DNA of 60,000 nucleotides from Symsagittifera roscoffensis (GCF_963678635.1 NC_087064.1:30473740-30533739); one strand, 5' to 3'; positions 1-11,370 are shown, numbered from the stretch's first letter. Made by a program: numbers and translations. The notes: generated by a model not told the origin, from the letters alone.

Positions 1-293
1 GTTTAAAGATAGGTCATCGTTACGATTTACTGTGAAAGCTGCTTGCATTGTCTATCAGCTGCTGTGCTCCACGTAAAACCATGAAAATATCAGATTTTTG
101 TTTTTCATGCGTAAAAAAACTCATCAGCTTGTATCAGCTTTTTCACTCATAATGATAACCTGAGATCTTTCAAAGAAATTCATGGATATAACACACTCCA
201 GCTCAGTTTAAAAAATTACAACCAAGAAAACTTCAAATAAATTTTCACAAAAATATGCAAAACCTTTAAGTTAGGTTTGGAAATCAATGCAGA

Positions 294-480
294 TGGCAGG
301 CGGATCTAGGATTTTCTCTAGGAAGGGGGGGGGGAGGCGAAGGTAGATTTTTAAAAAATTTCCAAAAAATCGCGTCAAAGTTTGTATGTATTCGCGACAA
401 AGGCGCTTTTAGAAAAATTTAATGTCGGTTAGCCGAAGTTTGATGTCGTTAGTAGTACCAAAGGGAGGCCAATAGCTAGT
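294..480 (+). mobile_element. hAT-like MITE remnant (left end)
   Basis: Contains GGCGGATCTAGGATTTTCTC followed by a G run, the same left end as the intact element at 56722-57084. The right terminal repeat is missing, so this is a truncated copy. Its body shares the aaaTCGCG and 'gtcggttagccgaa' blocks with the copies at 35.4 kb and 56.9 kb. Confidence 0.55.
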
Positions 481-1087
481 ACTAACAGGGGAAAACTGCT
501 ACCAGAACTGAAGGAGCACCCTTTCAGCACCCTGCTGCACATTTGACTTTGTCGAAACGATCAGAAAACAATTTCTGTTTTTAAAAATTAGAAAACTGGC
601 CTGCTATGCATGAAAAAAACCATAAGGGCATTTCTGCTAGTTAACTGAAGATCAATTTGTCATTTTGGTATTGCCAAAAAATCTTCACTTTGAATAACGC
701 CTTCTTTAAATAAGAATTAGAAAAACTTCGCTTCAGTTGTCATACATTTTAATGCAGAACGTGTGCAAATGCCGGCTTTAGTTTTTAATAATAACTAAGA
801 ATTGAGCAAAATCAGCATTTGTATAATATGGTTTATAAAAAAGTAAAGTTAACAATTATGATTGATTTTCTGCTTTTGGAGCCACGATTCTGCCTCGAAA
901 AGTAGAATAATTATATTTTTTTTTTGAAAAAAGACGCTGTCAACGTGAAAGTGCCTTCATTTGTAATGACTGGCTGAACAACATTTTTCGGCTCAGTAGT
1001 AGTTTTATTTTTGTGTTCTTTGCAAGTTACCTTGTCTAGCCAAAATATCTAGCTTATTACAGCTATGGAAAGCTAACTTGAAAGAGT

Positions 1088-1200
1088 TGGACCGAATCTA
1101 GGATTTTCGCTAGATGGGGATTTTCAACAAAAACTGCAATTTTTTAACACTGCGATGAAAGTTTTTCTTCAGGTCGAGCTCTTCCAAGGAAAACTAAAAA
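1088..1200 (+). mobile_element. hAT-like MITE fragment
   Basis: Has GAATCTAGGATTTTCGCTAG followed by GGGGATTTTCAA, matching the left interior of the hAT-like MITE family in this window. It is short and diverged, with no visible target duplication. Confidence 0.4.
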
Positions 1201-1942
1201 CAGCTTTTATAGAAACGAACGCATAGTTGGAAAACTTTGACATCGTGCGGCTAAAAATAATATCAGTATAATATCAGTAAGTTTTACCAAAGGGTACCGT
1301 GGTCAATATGAACGGGTCAGAATAAGAGAATATGAAATTTTTGAAGGAAAACACCCACCTGTCCCCTCACTTCTTCCGTCGTCAATTGAGAAGAAAACAG
1401 AATTCAAACCACGAAATATAAGTTCGAGCTTGCGCAAGTTTTAAGATTTTTTGATGAAACAAAAACAATCAAAAAACACTTGATGAGCCACTTTTTGAAC
1501 CAAAATCTAATGTTTTACTCTTATTTTGACAATGATATACCTATTCAGCGGGCGAGCGTATAAAAAAAAACATCACATCACTCTTTCGGCTCTCATATAT
1601 GTCGACTCTCAATCCCCTTTTCAAATTTAAACTATACTTCCGCTGAACCAATTAAAACTTCCACTTGCATTGAAGTAGTATTTTTCCATTCGCATCAATG
1701 AATGAGCACAAAAAGGAATTAAAGAGACCAAATAGGGTGTGATTCGTATTTTTATTTTTACTTTTGTATTTATTCGTTTGTGTTTTATGCACTAATTTAG
1801 TGAATTGAGTAGTTATTTATCTTGTACTTGAAAAACAATTGTTTTCAACTCTTGTGGCAGATCTAGGTATACTGTTGATTTGAAGGCGGTTTTAGCAGTT
1901 TCTTTCGAGTGTATTTTGATTTTTAACAAAGACGGCAGACGG

Positions 1943-1950
1943 TATAAAAA
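1943..1950 (+). promoter_or_regulatory. Possible TATA box for the repeat-protein gene
   Basis: TATAAAAA lies about 320 bp upstream of the ATG at 2273. If used, it implies a 5' leader of roughly 300 nt or a short 5' intron. A+T-rich DNA gives such matches by chance, so position is the only support. Confidence 0.25.
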
Positions 1951-2272
1951 TATAAGCAAGGTGGTATGAAAGGCAGAAAAATCAAAAACACTTATAAACT
2001 GCAGAAAAAGAAACTAGCAGAGCTGTTGGTTAGTTTTTGCTTTTGTATATCAGCTGAAGACCTTTGCTATTTCTCACATAGCCTTTTTATAATGATTTTT
2101 GGCTATTTTTCACATCAGCCAGAAGCTGTGAAGTGTTCTTTCGACGTTTGTCAGTATATTGCCAGCAAGCGCCAAAACCGGAGAAATTCATTTGAAAATC
2201 AGTCTCGGAGCAAAACAGTTGGTCTAATTTGATAACAGAGTTAGAAAACATAAATCTCGTCTGAGTAACAAG

Positions 2273-3445
2273 ATGAGTTTGAGCAAATTCTGGCTGCTTT
2301 GTTTGGTGATGTTTGCTCTCTTGGTTCTGCCGACCGAGCAAAAACCATCCAAACATCAGAAACGGGACCATTCGATTGACCGAAGAAAACCTACTAACGC
2401 TCAAGAAAAGCTAGTGAGAGAAGCAGAGAAAACTCACAAAAAAAAGAAAAGAGGAGAGCTTCCCTCGGACGATAGTTTGGACTCTTCATCCTGGTACTCG
2501 GACTCTTCTATGGACTCTTCCTGGTACTCGGGCTCTTCTATGGACTCTTCCTGGTACTCGGACTCTTCTATGGACTCTTCCTGGTACTCGGGCTCTTCTA
2601 TGGACTCTTCCTGGTACTCGGACTCTTCTATGGACTCTTCCTGGTACTCGGATTCTTCTATGGACTCTTCTTGGTACCCTTACTCTTCTTGGTACTCGGA
2701 CTCTTCTTGGTACTCGGACTCTTCTATGGACTCTTCTTGGAACCCTTCCTCTTCCTGGTACCCGGGCTCTTCCTGGTACTCGGACTCTTCCTGGTTTTCA
2801 GACTCTTCTTTGGACTCTTCCTGGTACTCGGACTCTTCCTGGTACTCGGACTCTTCTATGGACTTTTCTTGGAACCCTTCCTCTCCTTGGTACCCTTACT
2901 CTTCTTGGTACTCGGACTCTTCTTGGTACTCGGACTCTTCTATGGACTCTTCTTGGAACTCTTACTCTTTCTGGTACCCGGATTCTTCCTGGTACCCGGA
3001 CTCTTCCTGGTACCCGGACTCTTCCTGGTACTCAGACTCTTCTATGGACTCTTCTTGGAACCCTTCCTCTCCTTGGTACCCTTACTCTTCTTGGTACTCG
3101 GACTCTTCTATGGACTCTTCTTGGAACCCTTACTCTTCCTGGTACCCGGGCCCTTCCTGGTACCCGGACTCTTCTTGGTACTCGGACTCTTCTATGGACT
3201 CTTCTTGGAACCCCTCATCATACTATCCATCGTCTGACTCGATGGAAATCTACGAAGCGATGGAGGCAATCGGAGAAATGATCAAAACTCTGGAGGATAT
3301 GGCTGAGATTTTCGACAAATACTTCATGATCACGAAGCCTAGCATGCCTGAGTACTACCCATCAACCAGTATCACTGATCTTTTCTTGCAGTGCCACGAA
3401 CAGTATGGAGACGACGATCAAATATGCTATGAATTGTACGCTTAA
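2273..3445 (+). CDS. Secreted DSS/Trp-Tyr repeat protein (single exon, 390 aa)
   Basis: Residues 1-23 form a signal peptide: Lys5, hydrophobic core 6-19, then LPTEQ. Residues 24-60 are basic and end in KKKKR (56-60), a possible furin-type site. Residues about 66-316 are a tandem array of [D/G/P/Y]SSW[Y/N/F][S/P] hexapeptides, often alternating with DSSM, so the common unit is the 10-residue DSSMDSSWYS (30 nt). Residues 317-390 form a non-repetitive acidic tail with helical-looking EAMEAIGEMIKTLEDMAEI and two cysteines (about 374 and 385), the only ones outside the signal peptide, so likely a disulfide. The DSS pattern recalls heavily phosphorylated matrix proteins such as dentin phosphoprotein, but the regular Trp and Tyr do not. 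I know no named family. An extracellular structural, adhesive or mineral-binding role is inference. The ATG at 2273 was chosen because it opens the signal peptide and has A at -3. AATAAA follows the stop by about 60 nt. Confidence 0.85.
   Translation: MSLSKFWLLCLVMFALLVLPTEQKPSKHQKRDHSIDRRKPTNAQEKLVREAEKTHKKKKRGELPSDDSLDSSSWYSDSSMDSSWYSGSSMDSSWYSDSSMDSSWYSGSSMDSSWYSDSSMDSSWYSDSSMDSSWYPYSSWYSDSSWYSDSSMDSSWNPSSSWYPGSSWYSDSSWFSDSSLDSSWYSDSSWYSDSSMDFSWNPSSPWYPYSSWYSDSSWYSDSSMDSSWNSYSFWYPDSSWYPDSSWYPDSSWYSDSSMDSSWNPSSPWYPYSSWYSDSSMDSSWNPYSSWYPGPSWYPDSSWYSDSSMDSSWNPSSYYPSSDSMEIYEAMEAIGEMIKTLEDMAEIFDKYFMITKPSMPEYYPSTSITDLFLQCHEQYGDDDQICYELYA
2468..3220 (+). repeat. Coding minisatellite (18/12/30-bp units) inside the secreted protein gene
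   Basis: Units are GAC TCT TCC TGG TAC TCG (18 nt) and GAC TCT TCT ATG (12 nt), combined into 30-nt and longer arrays. The first third is nearly homogeneous. Later units vary to AACCCT, TACCCG and TACCCT, giving NP, YP and PYS variants. All units are multiples of three, so copy-number change keeps the frame. Confidence 0.9.
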
Positions 3446-3504
3446 CAACCTTAACCTATGACATACATTTTAAATTTTTATAGTCTCTGTAAATAGCTCT
3501 GTCC

Positions 3505-3510
3505 AATAAA
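3505..3510 (+). terminator. Polyadenylation signal AATAAA
   Basis: A canonical hexamer lies about 60 nt after the stop codon of the repeat-protein gene, in an A+T-rich 3' flank. This is a normal position for a metazoan 3' end. Confidence 0.6.
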
Positions 3511-4300
3511 TTTTGGCCAAAATGTTTTTAAAAACGTCAAAAAATTGGATCACCAAAGATATTTGGTTTATTTTGATTAGAAGTAATAGCACCTAGCAGT
3601 TTAGAGAACACAGACTGTTGAAACACAATTATTATTGCCAAAAAAAATTCAAAAAAAAACAATTGACATCAGTTTCTTTTGAGCTTTTGTCTTTTTTTTG
3701 GAGAGTGGGAGGGGGAGGGAATTCAAAACCAGTAGCAAGAATAATTTAACATAAAATTTGGTGCAGTTACCGAAAAATTGCAACTAGTTGTAAAAACAGA
3801 ATGAGCGTGAACTTTTCGTGTCCTCATTCATGAGTGTCAAATGAATATCTGTCTTTTGATATTCTTTTTTATCGGTGTTTAAATGTGTAATAAAGCTTCA
3901 ATCTTCACACGCTTTTCTTACATCTTTTTGGAGTCCGGTTAGGGACCGAACAGTTTTCAGTTTACAGAGATATTATCCGAGTTGACTAAACCACTGGTAA
4001 TTCATTGTCCATAATAAAAAAATTTTGTCATACGCATCAATTTAATTCCATAAGTACAGAAAGAAATTTAATGACTGAACATTTTCCAATACATGATAAT
4101 TGTATGATTGGCAATAATTTTTCAAAATTTTTTCAATCTAAATATTTGTTCAGTACCTCTAAATTTTTGTTTTCTGTCCAGAAACACAAAAGCCATGGAA
4201 ATCCTCAGCTTAAAACTCACTGGTTTAGTAGCAAGAATCACAGAGAAAGTAGCATTTGAAGAATTGCTATCTAGGCCATTGAATAGAACTTATCAAAAAA
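3511..4300. other. Intergenic A+T-rich DNA
   Basis: Between the poly(A) signal and the LINE remnant I see no gene. Two overlapping short plus-strand frames near 4005-4341 have no domain, splice or start support and look accidental. Confidence 0.5.
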
Positions 4301-5254
4301 AATGCGTCATTTTTGTCCAAAACTTTTCAATGAAAAATTAGCGATGATGATGATGTAGGATTTACCACCCATTCTTATCGCAAAGGTGGACTGAATGATC
4401 AAAATGCTTGACAGAATAAGTACGTGTCTTAAGAACTCCTTTGTATGTCTCATAGCTGTTCGAATCGCGCACAATGATAGGAAAAGCGTTCCATGTAACT
4501 GCTCCACTATAAAAAAACGACCTTTTTTATAGCTCAGTGCGGGCAGCAGAAAATTTCTCCATAATTTGTTCTTCATTTCTATCTTTGCAAAGGCTTAGAC
4601 AAATATATACCGCTAAGATAACATGGGGCACTTTTATTGTGAACTTTAAACATGATACACGCGATTTTAGACTGTATCCTTTGTTTAACCGGAAGCCAAC
4701 GTAACTCCTCGAGAAGAGCACTAGTGATACAGTTAAGCCTGCAATTGAAGACAAATCTAGCGATGACATTTTGAATTCATTGGAATTTGTTCAAAAGTAG
4801 TTCTGGTTGACGAAAATACATTGCGCTGCAATATTCCAAACAGGAGACAATAAAAAAATTGGCGGACAATTTGCTTTGTTCAATTGCAAGGTACTTTTTG
4901 ATTGCAAAAAATTTCTTCAGTTGCATATAGCAAATTTGAGAGACTTTTGGTATTTGTTTTTCTAATATCACAGTGTTTTCAAGAATAAAACCAAGAGTTT
5001 CTACGGTCTCAATCTTTTCAATGCGACATGCAATGAAGTCTAAACAACTTGAAGAATAGAGGGAAAACTTTCTTTTCGCGTACAAGCAAATAATGTCCGT
5101 CTTTCTTTGTTTTTGACTTTAAATTGAAGCTTGTTGAAAAATCGTTCAATAACTGACACTTTTTCGTTAACTTGGTTTATTAGAAACTCATTCTTAAAAT
5201 CAAAGAGAAATTATCCATCATCAGGATAAAAATGACAATTTTGCTTTTCTCTGG

Positions 5255-5953
5255 TCAGAAATACAAATAGAGGTTTAAGATAGAGGGCAAACAGTTTTGG
5301 TCCGAGAATCGACTCTTGAGGGACCCCAGATTTGGCGAAATTTCTTCAGACACTTCATCACGCATTTTGACTTCTACGCCACGGTTCGTCAAATAAGTTC
5401 CGAAGAAGCTGATTACGGAGCCTTTTAAATGATTTGTTTTCTCCAATACATCCAACAGAATATCAATATTTAAAGTATCAAAAGCGCTGCTAAGGTAAAT
5501 CATTATCATCAGCACTGACTGGTTTTTGCCGAGGTGATTGTAAATCTCATTTGCTAACAAAATTCCCAGTTTCTGTTGAATAATTACGGCGATGGGCTGA
5601 CTGATGAGGAGGATAGAAATTATGGCTATCCAAATAGTTTGTTAGGTGAATATCCCCAGCTTAATTTATATCTTTCGATAACCATGATAAAGTTGTCACA
5701 GGCCAATAGTTCTTCATATCATCAGAGTCTCTTTTTTCTTTACGTGTAGGATTATAACACCAAGTTTGAAAAAATGAGGGAAAACGCCACTAATCAGTAC
5801 TGAATTCACAAGGTCACAAAACAAAGCTTGACATTCAGTTACGATTAGCTTAAATATGTAAGTAGGTAATACATTCTGTGGAGCGGTTGCATTTGAAATT
5901 TGGGTCATTATCTCAGTCAAAATTTCTGTGCAAATAGTCTGGAAGTCTGTCAT
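5255..5953 (-). pseudogene. LINE reverse transcriptase fragments
   Basis: Two open pieces. 5953-5714 has the pre-palm segment (LISGVFPHFFKLG, KKKETL). 5560-5255 has the palm start SSAFDTLNID, with Tyr-Leu where Asp-Leu is usual, and SFFGTYLTNRG. The catalytic [F/Y]XDD box is not visible in an intact frame. Internal stops separate the pieces. Confidence 0.8.
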
Positions 5954-6253
5954 AGAGGCAGTCTTTTCTTGAAAAATAAAACGTTCCTATAATGAAGAGA
6001 GAAAATCCGATTATATGTCTTCAACTGTTTCGTAAAAGAATTTGTTGAACTTATTTGCCAGGGCCATTGCATTTTCATGCTTTGGCAATACCCTGTTCGA
6101 ATGGTTTAAGGTATTGAAGCGTAATCTGTTGTCCTGTTGTCTACTTGTTGAAGTTTCGTTTTCAGGTACACCTTTATTTTTATTCAGAAGAATCCAATAA
6201 AAGTGAGTATGTGCTTCAAGCTATAATTCATGTTCTGTAGTTGGGCGTTTCTT

Positions 6254-6778
6254 TTAATTTTTTCCCATTTTTTGCCGATAACGCTTGGCTTGTAGGCATT
6301 CTATATCAACAAATCTTGGTTTGTCAACAAATCGCTCTTGTTTTGATGTTTTCATAAGTTCATCATGAAGAATTTTGGCTTCAATCAAGGTTACTTCGAA
6401 CAATGAATTAGCAATTACATCACTCGACTCTTGAGAAACAAAATCAAAAATTCCAAAAAAAAATTCTTGATTAATTCTGAGGAGGTTAACTAATAGCGGT
6501 TTACCTGCTTTGTGCCAGTTGAAACCGGTGCGGTAAGTTTTGTTTCTTTTTATTTTTTGTCGGATAGTTATTTCGAATAACTCGCAGTAATCACCAGATG
6601 GCATACTTGTTTCGCACATTATGTTTGAATCATCAAGAAAAAGATCGAGGCTGTTTTGATTTTTACGTCTTCGTATGTTGACATAATTATTCAACCCGAG
6701 CTCGGAAAGCATTTCACTCAGTAGATTTGTTGCAATGTGGTTTATTGGTAAGTTAAAATCGCCCGTATCGCACAACAT
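6254..6778 (-). pseudogene. LINE endonuclease fragment (C-terminal half)
   Basis: The 174-residue open frame starts GDFNLPI, the conserved Asp/Asn block of apurinic-like LINE endonucleases. It continues with the LLSE-LGL-NYVN and NSLDLFLDDSN motifs that precede the catalytic SDH. At the SDH position it reads PSGDYCELFEI, so the catalytic His is lost. It belongs to the LINE at 4307-6800. Confidence 0.8.
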
Positions 6779-6889
6779 TTTGAAGTTCTCGCGAACCTGT
6801 AAATTAACTCGCTTGAGTTTTCAGTAAAAACTTTAACCGATGTTCTTGGAATTCTGTATTAGATAATCAACGCAATTTCAGCTCCAACT

Positions 6890-7080
6890 TTAATCCTGAT
6901 ATATAACTTTAATCCTGATTTTACAATTTAACATTGCCGTTGATATGATAATATGGTAGAAAAAGCCTATTCCTCTTGCCGGTTTTTTTGCCCCAATAAA
7001 AAGATAATTACGAAAGCAACATGACGCAGAGTATCGCAAAACCACGTTTCTATAACTGCAAATGGGGATTAGGAAATTAG
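6890..7080 (-). pseudogene. Possible N-terminal endonuclease piece of the same LINE
   Basis: A minus-strand frame contains RNYLFIGAKKPARGIGFFYHI. It resembles the 'R-dR-rGGGv-iyv' block of LINE endonucleases and lies directly upstream of the GDFNLP block in the correct order. The match is short and could be chance. Confidence 0.3.
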
Positions 7081-7152
7081 ACGTTAAGCAAATTAGACGT
7101 GACCAACAAATCAAATTTAGACGTTGTGTAGAATTGGTGATCCGGGAGAAAT

Positions 7153-7389
7153 GTGCGAATTCGGGCGATGCCCGAACACTTCGTTGATCCACCACGAATG
7201 ATGCGAGAAGTGGCTAGGAGGGAAGAAGATGCGATTGAGACATACGATGCGACGGAGCTGGAGGCCAGAAGGGAAGAAGAGCCGGCGAATCTCCCCAGCG
7301 AAGCTGAAGGTAGACCTCCGGGTGAGCCGGCGATGGTTGATACTGTGATGGAAAGGGGACTACAGATGTGGGTAGACCAGTTCGAGTAA
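7153..7389 (+). pseudogene. Acidic/Arg-rich ORF fragment, origin unknown
   Basis: The open frame runs from a stop at 7138-7140 to the stop at 7387-7389. It is rich in Glu, Arg and Ala (MREVARREEDAIETYDA, RREEEPANLPSEAEG) and has coding-like, higher-G+C codons unlike its neighbours. It begins with a non-ATG codon; an internal ATG lies at 7168. It could be a retroelement gag/ORF1 remnant or a stray exon. I do not recognise it. Confidence 0.3.
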
Positions 7390-7479
7390 GAAGGCCTCCA
7401 GTTAGGTTTGGAATCGATGAATTTGCGAGTTAAAACTAGTTTTTCGGAAACTTTTTCGCTCAACTCATATGTGCTTGTT

Positions 7480-10100
7480 CAATATCTTAGTGCGATCCCA
7501 CCTCAGAGTATTGCTGAACCTTGCGTTATTGTTGAACATTAGCTACTTTTAGAAACGAGGTTGGGTCGCACTGCGAGGAGTAAGTTTATTAGCAGTTCAG
7601 TCCCCTAGTTAGGATTTCTGTAACAAATAGTGCTGACTAGTCGAATTTGATTATTCATATGGGGACAGACTAAAGGGTCCGCGATTTTGTCTAACGAAAA
7701 GTAATTCGGAAATTAGGAAGTACTGTGAAAGGATTAGGCATTAGATAGGCTTAACCTAGTTTGGTAGAAAGACGGTAAGTTAAAACTTTGTTTTTAGCAT
7801 TATTAGGGAGAATAATAGACTAGAAGGGAAGAATGTAGAATTGATGATTCTACTGTATTACATGCTATTGTAACCTGAGCATAAGATTGATTTGTTATTA
7901 AGTTAAGTAGTACAGCAAACAAAGGAAGAGTAAAGTTCGAAATAGTTCAATCTTCGAAGATATCGTCCCTCCTATTCCAGAAAATAAAATTTGACAAAAT
8001 CGGCAATATCCCCCCCCCCCCCAAATCCGAACTAAGAAAGCTAATGTTATGAAATTCAAAGGAGCGATACTAGAGATGATTTGACCCGGGCATACAAAAC
8101 ATGGGACCCGTCAGACCCTCGGGGGGCAAGTGATAACGGTCCCCGGAAGTGTAAATGGCCCTATCAGAACTCGGAAACTAGCGGCGGTTTTGGGCTCAAA
8201 TTTTAGTATGTTGTAGGCCTAGTTAAGGGAAGCTTAATTTTGGAATACCAGACCCCTACGAACCCCAATTCAGGTTTTATGCCCTAAGTAAACAAACCCA
8301 CCCCGAACTTCCGGAAGTCGTTTCTCGACCACCGATGAGCGCAGGGAGCTGAAACCTGGAGGAATGATAGGTAGTGGCAAGATACATCTTGTATTATAAT
8401 TTGAACCAAATCCGGTGGTTGGACCGGAAGCTATTAGCACTTGGAAAAACACCCCCTTAGACCGGAAACAGGCAATTTACGCGAAATAATGAGCGAGGGC
8501 ATATCGATTTTATTGCGGCAATGGACATAAGATACGAACCCCGAAAAAAGACCCCTTGTGAGTGAAAACCCTCCGGCGACTCCTTCCGGTGTTAATAGCC
8601 TTTTCCCGGAAAAAGTGATAATGGACCTTAGAAATGGTATATGAATGGGTATTAGAAGTATTAATGGGATATGAATGAAACTTGGTAGTTAGGACCCCCA
8701 TGGGATTCTGAACCCAAATATGGAAGTTTGACTCCGGTTGACCCCTGGGTGACCTTAAGTTGACCTTTGCGCGTTTTGACCCCAAACTTGCATGGAAAAC
8801 CTCGGGATTAACAACGGAAAGTGGTGTATTCCCCAGCCCAACCCCTGGAAATGAAAATGGGTAACCTTGCTAAAAATGCGGGGAAAAACATATATATTGG
8901 GAACTAGAGCAGAAGTTGACTTGGTAAACATTGGGTTCAGTTTAGCTTGGCGAGTGATCTATTAATAGCAATTCAACTAGACTAAAGAAAAGTAGTACCA
9001 GTGGAAATTGATAGTAATAAGACCGCGGCATGAGAGTTAAGTTTCCTAAATAGTATGAATGGACGGGAAATTTACTGGCTTCCCGGAGGTGACTTTTTGG
9101 TTTGATTTGACCCCTAATAGACAAAATACCTTACCCTGATAGCTAGAAGGTCGGGATTGGAATAGAGTACAGATAAAAACTTTAGATGCCTGAAATGAAT
9201 TAGCTACCCATAAAAAGGGCCTCCCCCTACCATTGGGAGGTCGGAACGTTAACGGGATAATTAAAATCAAGACCTTGGGAGGATCACTGAGTAAACATAG
9301 CAGGGTTTGGAGGTTGAGTTGAACTCGAAAGCTGAAGTTGACCGAGTTCAGGAATTGGTAGACTAGAATCGTATGACATTTGTTTGCTTGGTCAAATTGT
9401 GACAGCTACCGCATACCGGGTATCTAATAGGCGTGAAAAAAACTGAGAAAAGAAACCGAAGTTGGCACGTGGCAGAGTTGATAGGAGGAGGGATATAGTC
9501 TAATTAACTAAAACTAATTGTAAAAAAATTAAGGAATTGGAGGGTACCGTAGAGCCTGTGAGAGGCAGAAGAATTATTGCGAGCGAATCGAATAGTTGGT
9601 TCTCAGTTAGCTAGAGAAAAATTTGGGCTACAAGCTAAGGTAGTCGCTTGATTCTCAAAGTAAAGTGAGAACGAGTTGGAAGACATGTTAATGTGAATGT
9701 AGATTAGTTAGTGAATGTTAGTTAGGCTATCTAGAGGATAGCGCAATTGTTGTTGAACGATTGATTTTGAAAGAAGTTCTCGAGGAGAACGTTAGTTAGT
9801 AGTGAGGTGTTAATTGAACTGCAGGAGGCAGTTGGTTTGAATAATAGTAATCGCGAACCCCTTTCTTTAATTGAATGATTAATTTATGTTTCAGCCAATT
9901 ATAGGCTACTCTGTATTTGGTTATATTCATTTCTTAATTCATTCTTATTATTGGAATTGTTGTTCCGATCGATTATTGATTGACGGGTGAGATACAGTCG
10001 GAAGAGCACGAATCACGGGGCGAGCAGCACAGTAAAGTACAGAGCAGCCAACCACCAAATCAACCCTTTTGGGATTGTGAACAGTACTGGGAATCGGTTG
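7480..10100. other. Compositionally distinct, apparently non-coding island
   Basis: This stretch has visibly fewer A/T runs and more G and C than its surroundings, with recurrent TTAGTTAG, GGACC and TTGACC words. Only short unsupported frames occur. Its abrupt contrast suggests an inserted retroelement (UTR or degraded body), but I found no terminal repeats, primer-binding site or pol motifs. Confidence 0.45.
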
Positions 10101-10111
10101 CCCCGCTGACC

Positions 10112-10378
10112 TCAGTACCAAAGGGAACATATTGCGGCGGTGTGAAATAGCGAGCAAGACCGGCCTAGAGATATTGTGAATTCTCCCACGTTTGGTAATT
10201 GTGAGAATTCTGGGCAACTCCAGTTAATTGATCCAAGTTGAATAATTGTGATATTTAATCCAATACACTCGCGACAGAGATCAATTTTGGCACAACAGGA
10301 GCAGCAGACACGTTTTTCATCCTGTTTAATGCACTTTATACAAATTGCACTCGTAAAACTATCTTTCCCATGCGTCAT
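10112..10378 (-). pseudogene. PHD-finger-like zinc-binding fragment, probably from a retroelement ORF1
   Basis: The 88-residue frame contains CIKC-x8-C-CSC, LCRECIGL and INWSCPEF, the spacing of a PHD finger (C-x2-C, C-x2-C, -C, W-x-C-P). The last ligand is Phe instead of Cys and the central ligands are irregular. PHD-like fingers occur in the first ORF of CR1/Jockey-type LINEs, and the LINE at 4.3-6.8 kb lies on the same strand. A link is inference. A host PHD exon is the alternative. Confidence 0.4.
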
Positions 10379-10399
10379 CCATTGTCAATCCGCTATTCT

Positions 10400-11370
10400 C
10401 TGAGACTCAAAACATTGAGAAAACACGACACGTGATGCTCTCGATAAATGATTTATTTGATCATAGTAGTGATTTTGCTACTTAAAATAGATAAACTTGT
10501 TCCACAATTTTGAAAAATTTTTTGATTGTTTTGTAATCATGTAAGAAAGTCAATTATGTATTTTTCATATATCGATTTTGTATGAGAAGCCTTTTTCTAT
10601 AGACTTCATGTAAGGAGTTGTACGATAAGCTGTTTGCTTGTGAGAATTTTTAGGTCTAACAAACTTTGTTCAGTCCCGTACAAAACCATACTACACAAAA
10701 CAGTCCGAAAAAATCATAAAGTTGAGTGAAAAAAAAAAGGTTCGACAAAAACAGACCAAAAACAGCCCAAGTGATAATTGTTTTTCAAAGCCGGTAAGCC
10801 GAGAGTTGTCCTTTGTTTAACAAAATTAACAACACAATAGTGACCACCGCAGTCGCGTCAGCATGTTGGGATCTTGCCAATAGATGATAGGATTCTATGC
10901 AAAAATTAGAGACAGTTATTGCCGCAAAATCTGCTGAGTAGTTTTGGACTGTTAAAAAAGTTTGGAATGTTTTGCTCGGACTGTTTTTTGTTCTTTATAA
11001 CACTTTTTAGGACCTTTTTCAACGGCCTAAAAATCAGCGGCCTCTTATGAAACTTTTCTTAGAAACACAGTTTCACGCCATAATTGGTATGACCGTGTTT
11101 TGCCGTTATAGCACTAATGGATAGAAGAGTAAACGAATGAACCAGGCAGATATATCTTGGTCTAGTCAAAAACTGAATATCAAGTTTTTTTACGTTCGGA
11201 AATCAAAAACTATATCCATTTCATTTCGAGAGAGAAGTCAATACGTTTTTGACGTTACTTGCATTTTGGTCTTGGAGACCGTAACTTTTTCCTTTCAATT
11301 AGTGAATTTGATTTTAAAAAGAAATTAAGTCAAATTTTGAAAAAAAAGCGAGCGTGAACAACAACTGAAG
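10400..11370. other. Intergenic A+T-rich DNA
   Basis: No exon, RNA gene or clear repeat recognised on either strand. Confidence 0.45.

Larger units (their letters stand above)
1..1940. other. Non-coding A+T-rich DNA upstream of the secreted repeat-protein gene
   Basis: I see no convincing exon on either strand. The stretch holds two decayed hAT-like pieces, listed separately, and many short A and T runs. Part of it is presumably the 5' flank of the gene at 2273. Confidence 0.5.
4307..6800 (-). mobile_element. Degenerate CR1/Jockey-type LINE (non-LTR retrotransposon)
   Basis: Read on the minus strand, domains appear in the correct LINE order. APE-type endonuclease (6778-6254): GDFNLPI near the start, then the LLSEMLSELGLNNYVN and SLDLFLDD blocks. 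Reverse transcriptase N-terminal part (5953-5714): a LPTYIFKL-like block and LISGVFPHFFKLGVII. RT palm (5560-5255): LSSAFDTLNIDILLDVLEK and SFFGTYLTNRG. Thumb and connection (5085-4777): LGFILE and SCLEYCSAMYF. C-terminal GAVTWNAF-L and THKEFLRHVL-like blocks (about 4530-4400), split across frames. Frames are broken by several stops and shifts and the palm Asp block is altered, so the element is dead. A (GAT)n run at 4342-4356 may mark the 3' end. Confidence 0.85.

Noticed and set aside
2087-2404. Minus-strand 105-codon frame overlapping the start of the secreted protein
   Set aside because: It is the antisense of the signal-peptide region, with no domain, splice signal or good start.
8080-9340. 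Cluster of TTGACC words as nuclear-receptor-type sites
   Set aside because: Spacing and orientation are irregular and the island's composition favours such words. There is no evidence of function.
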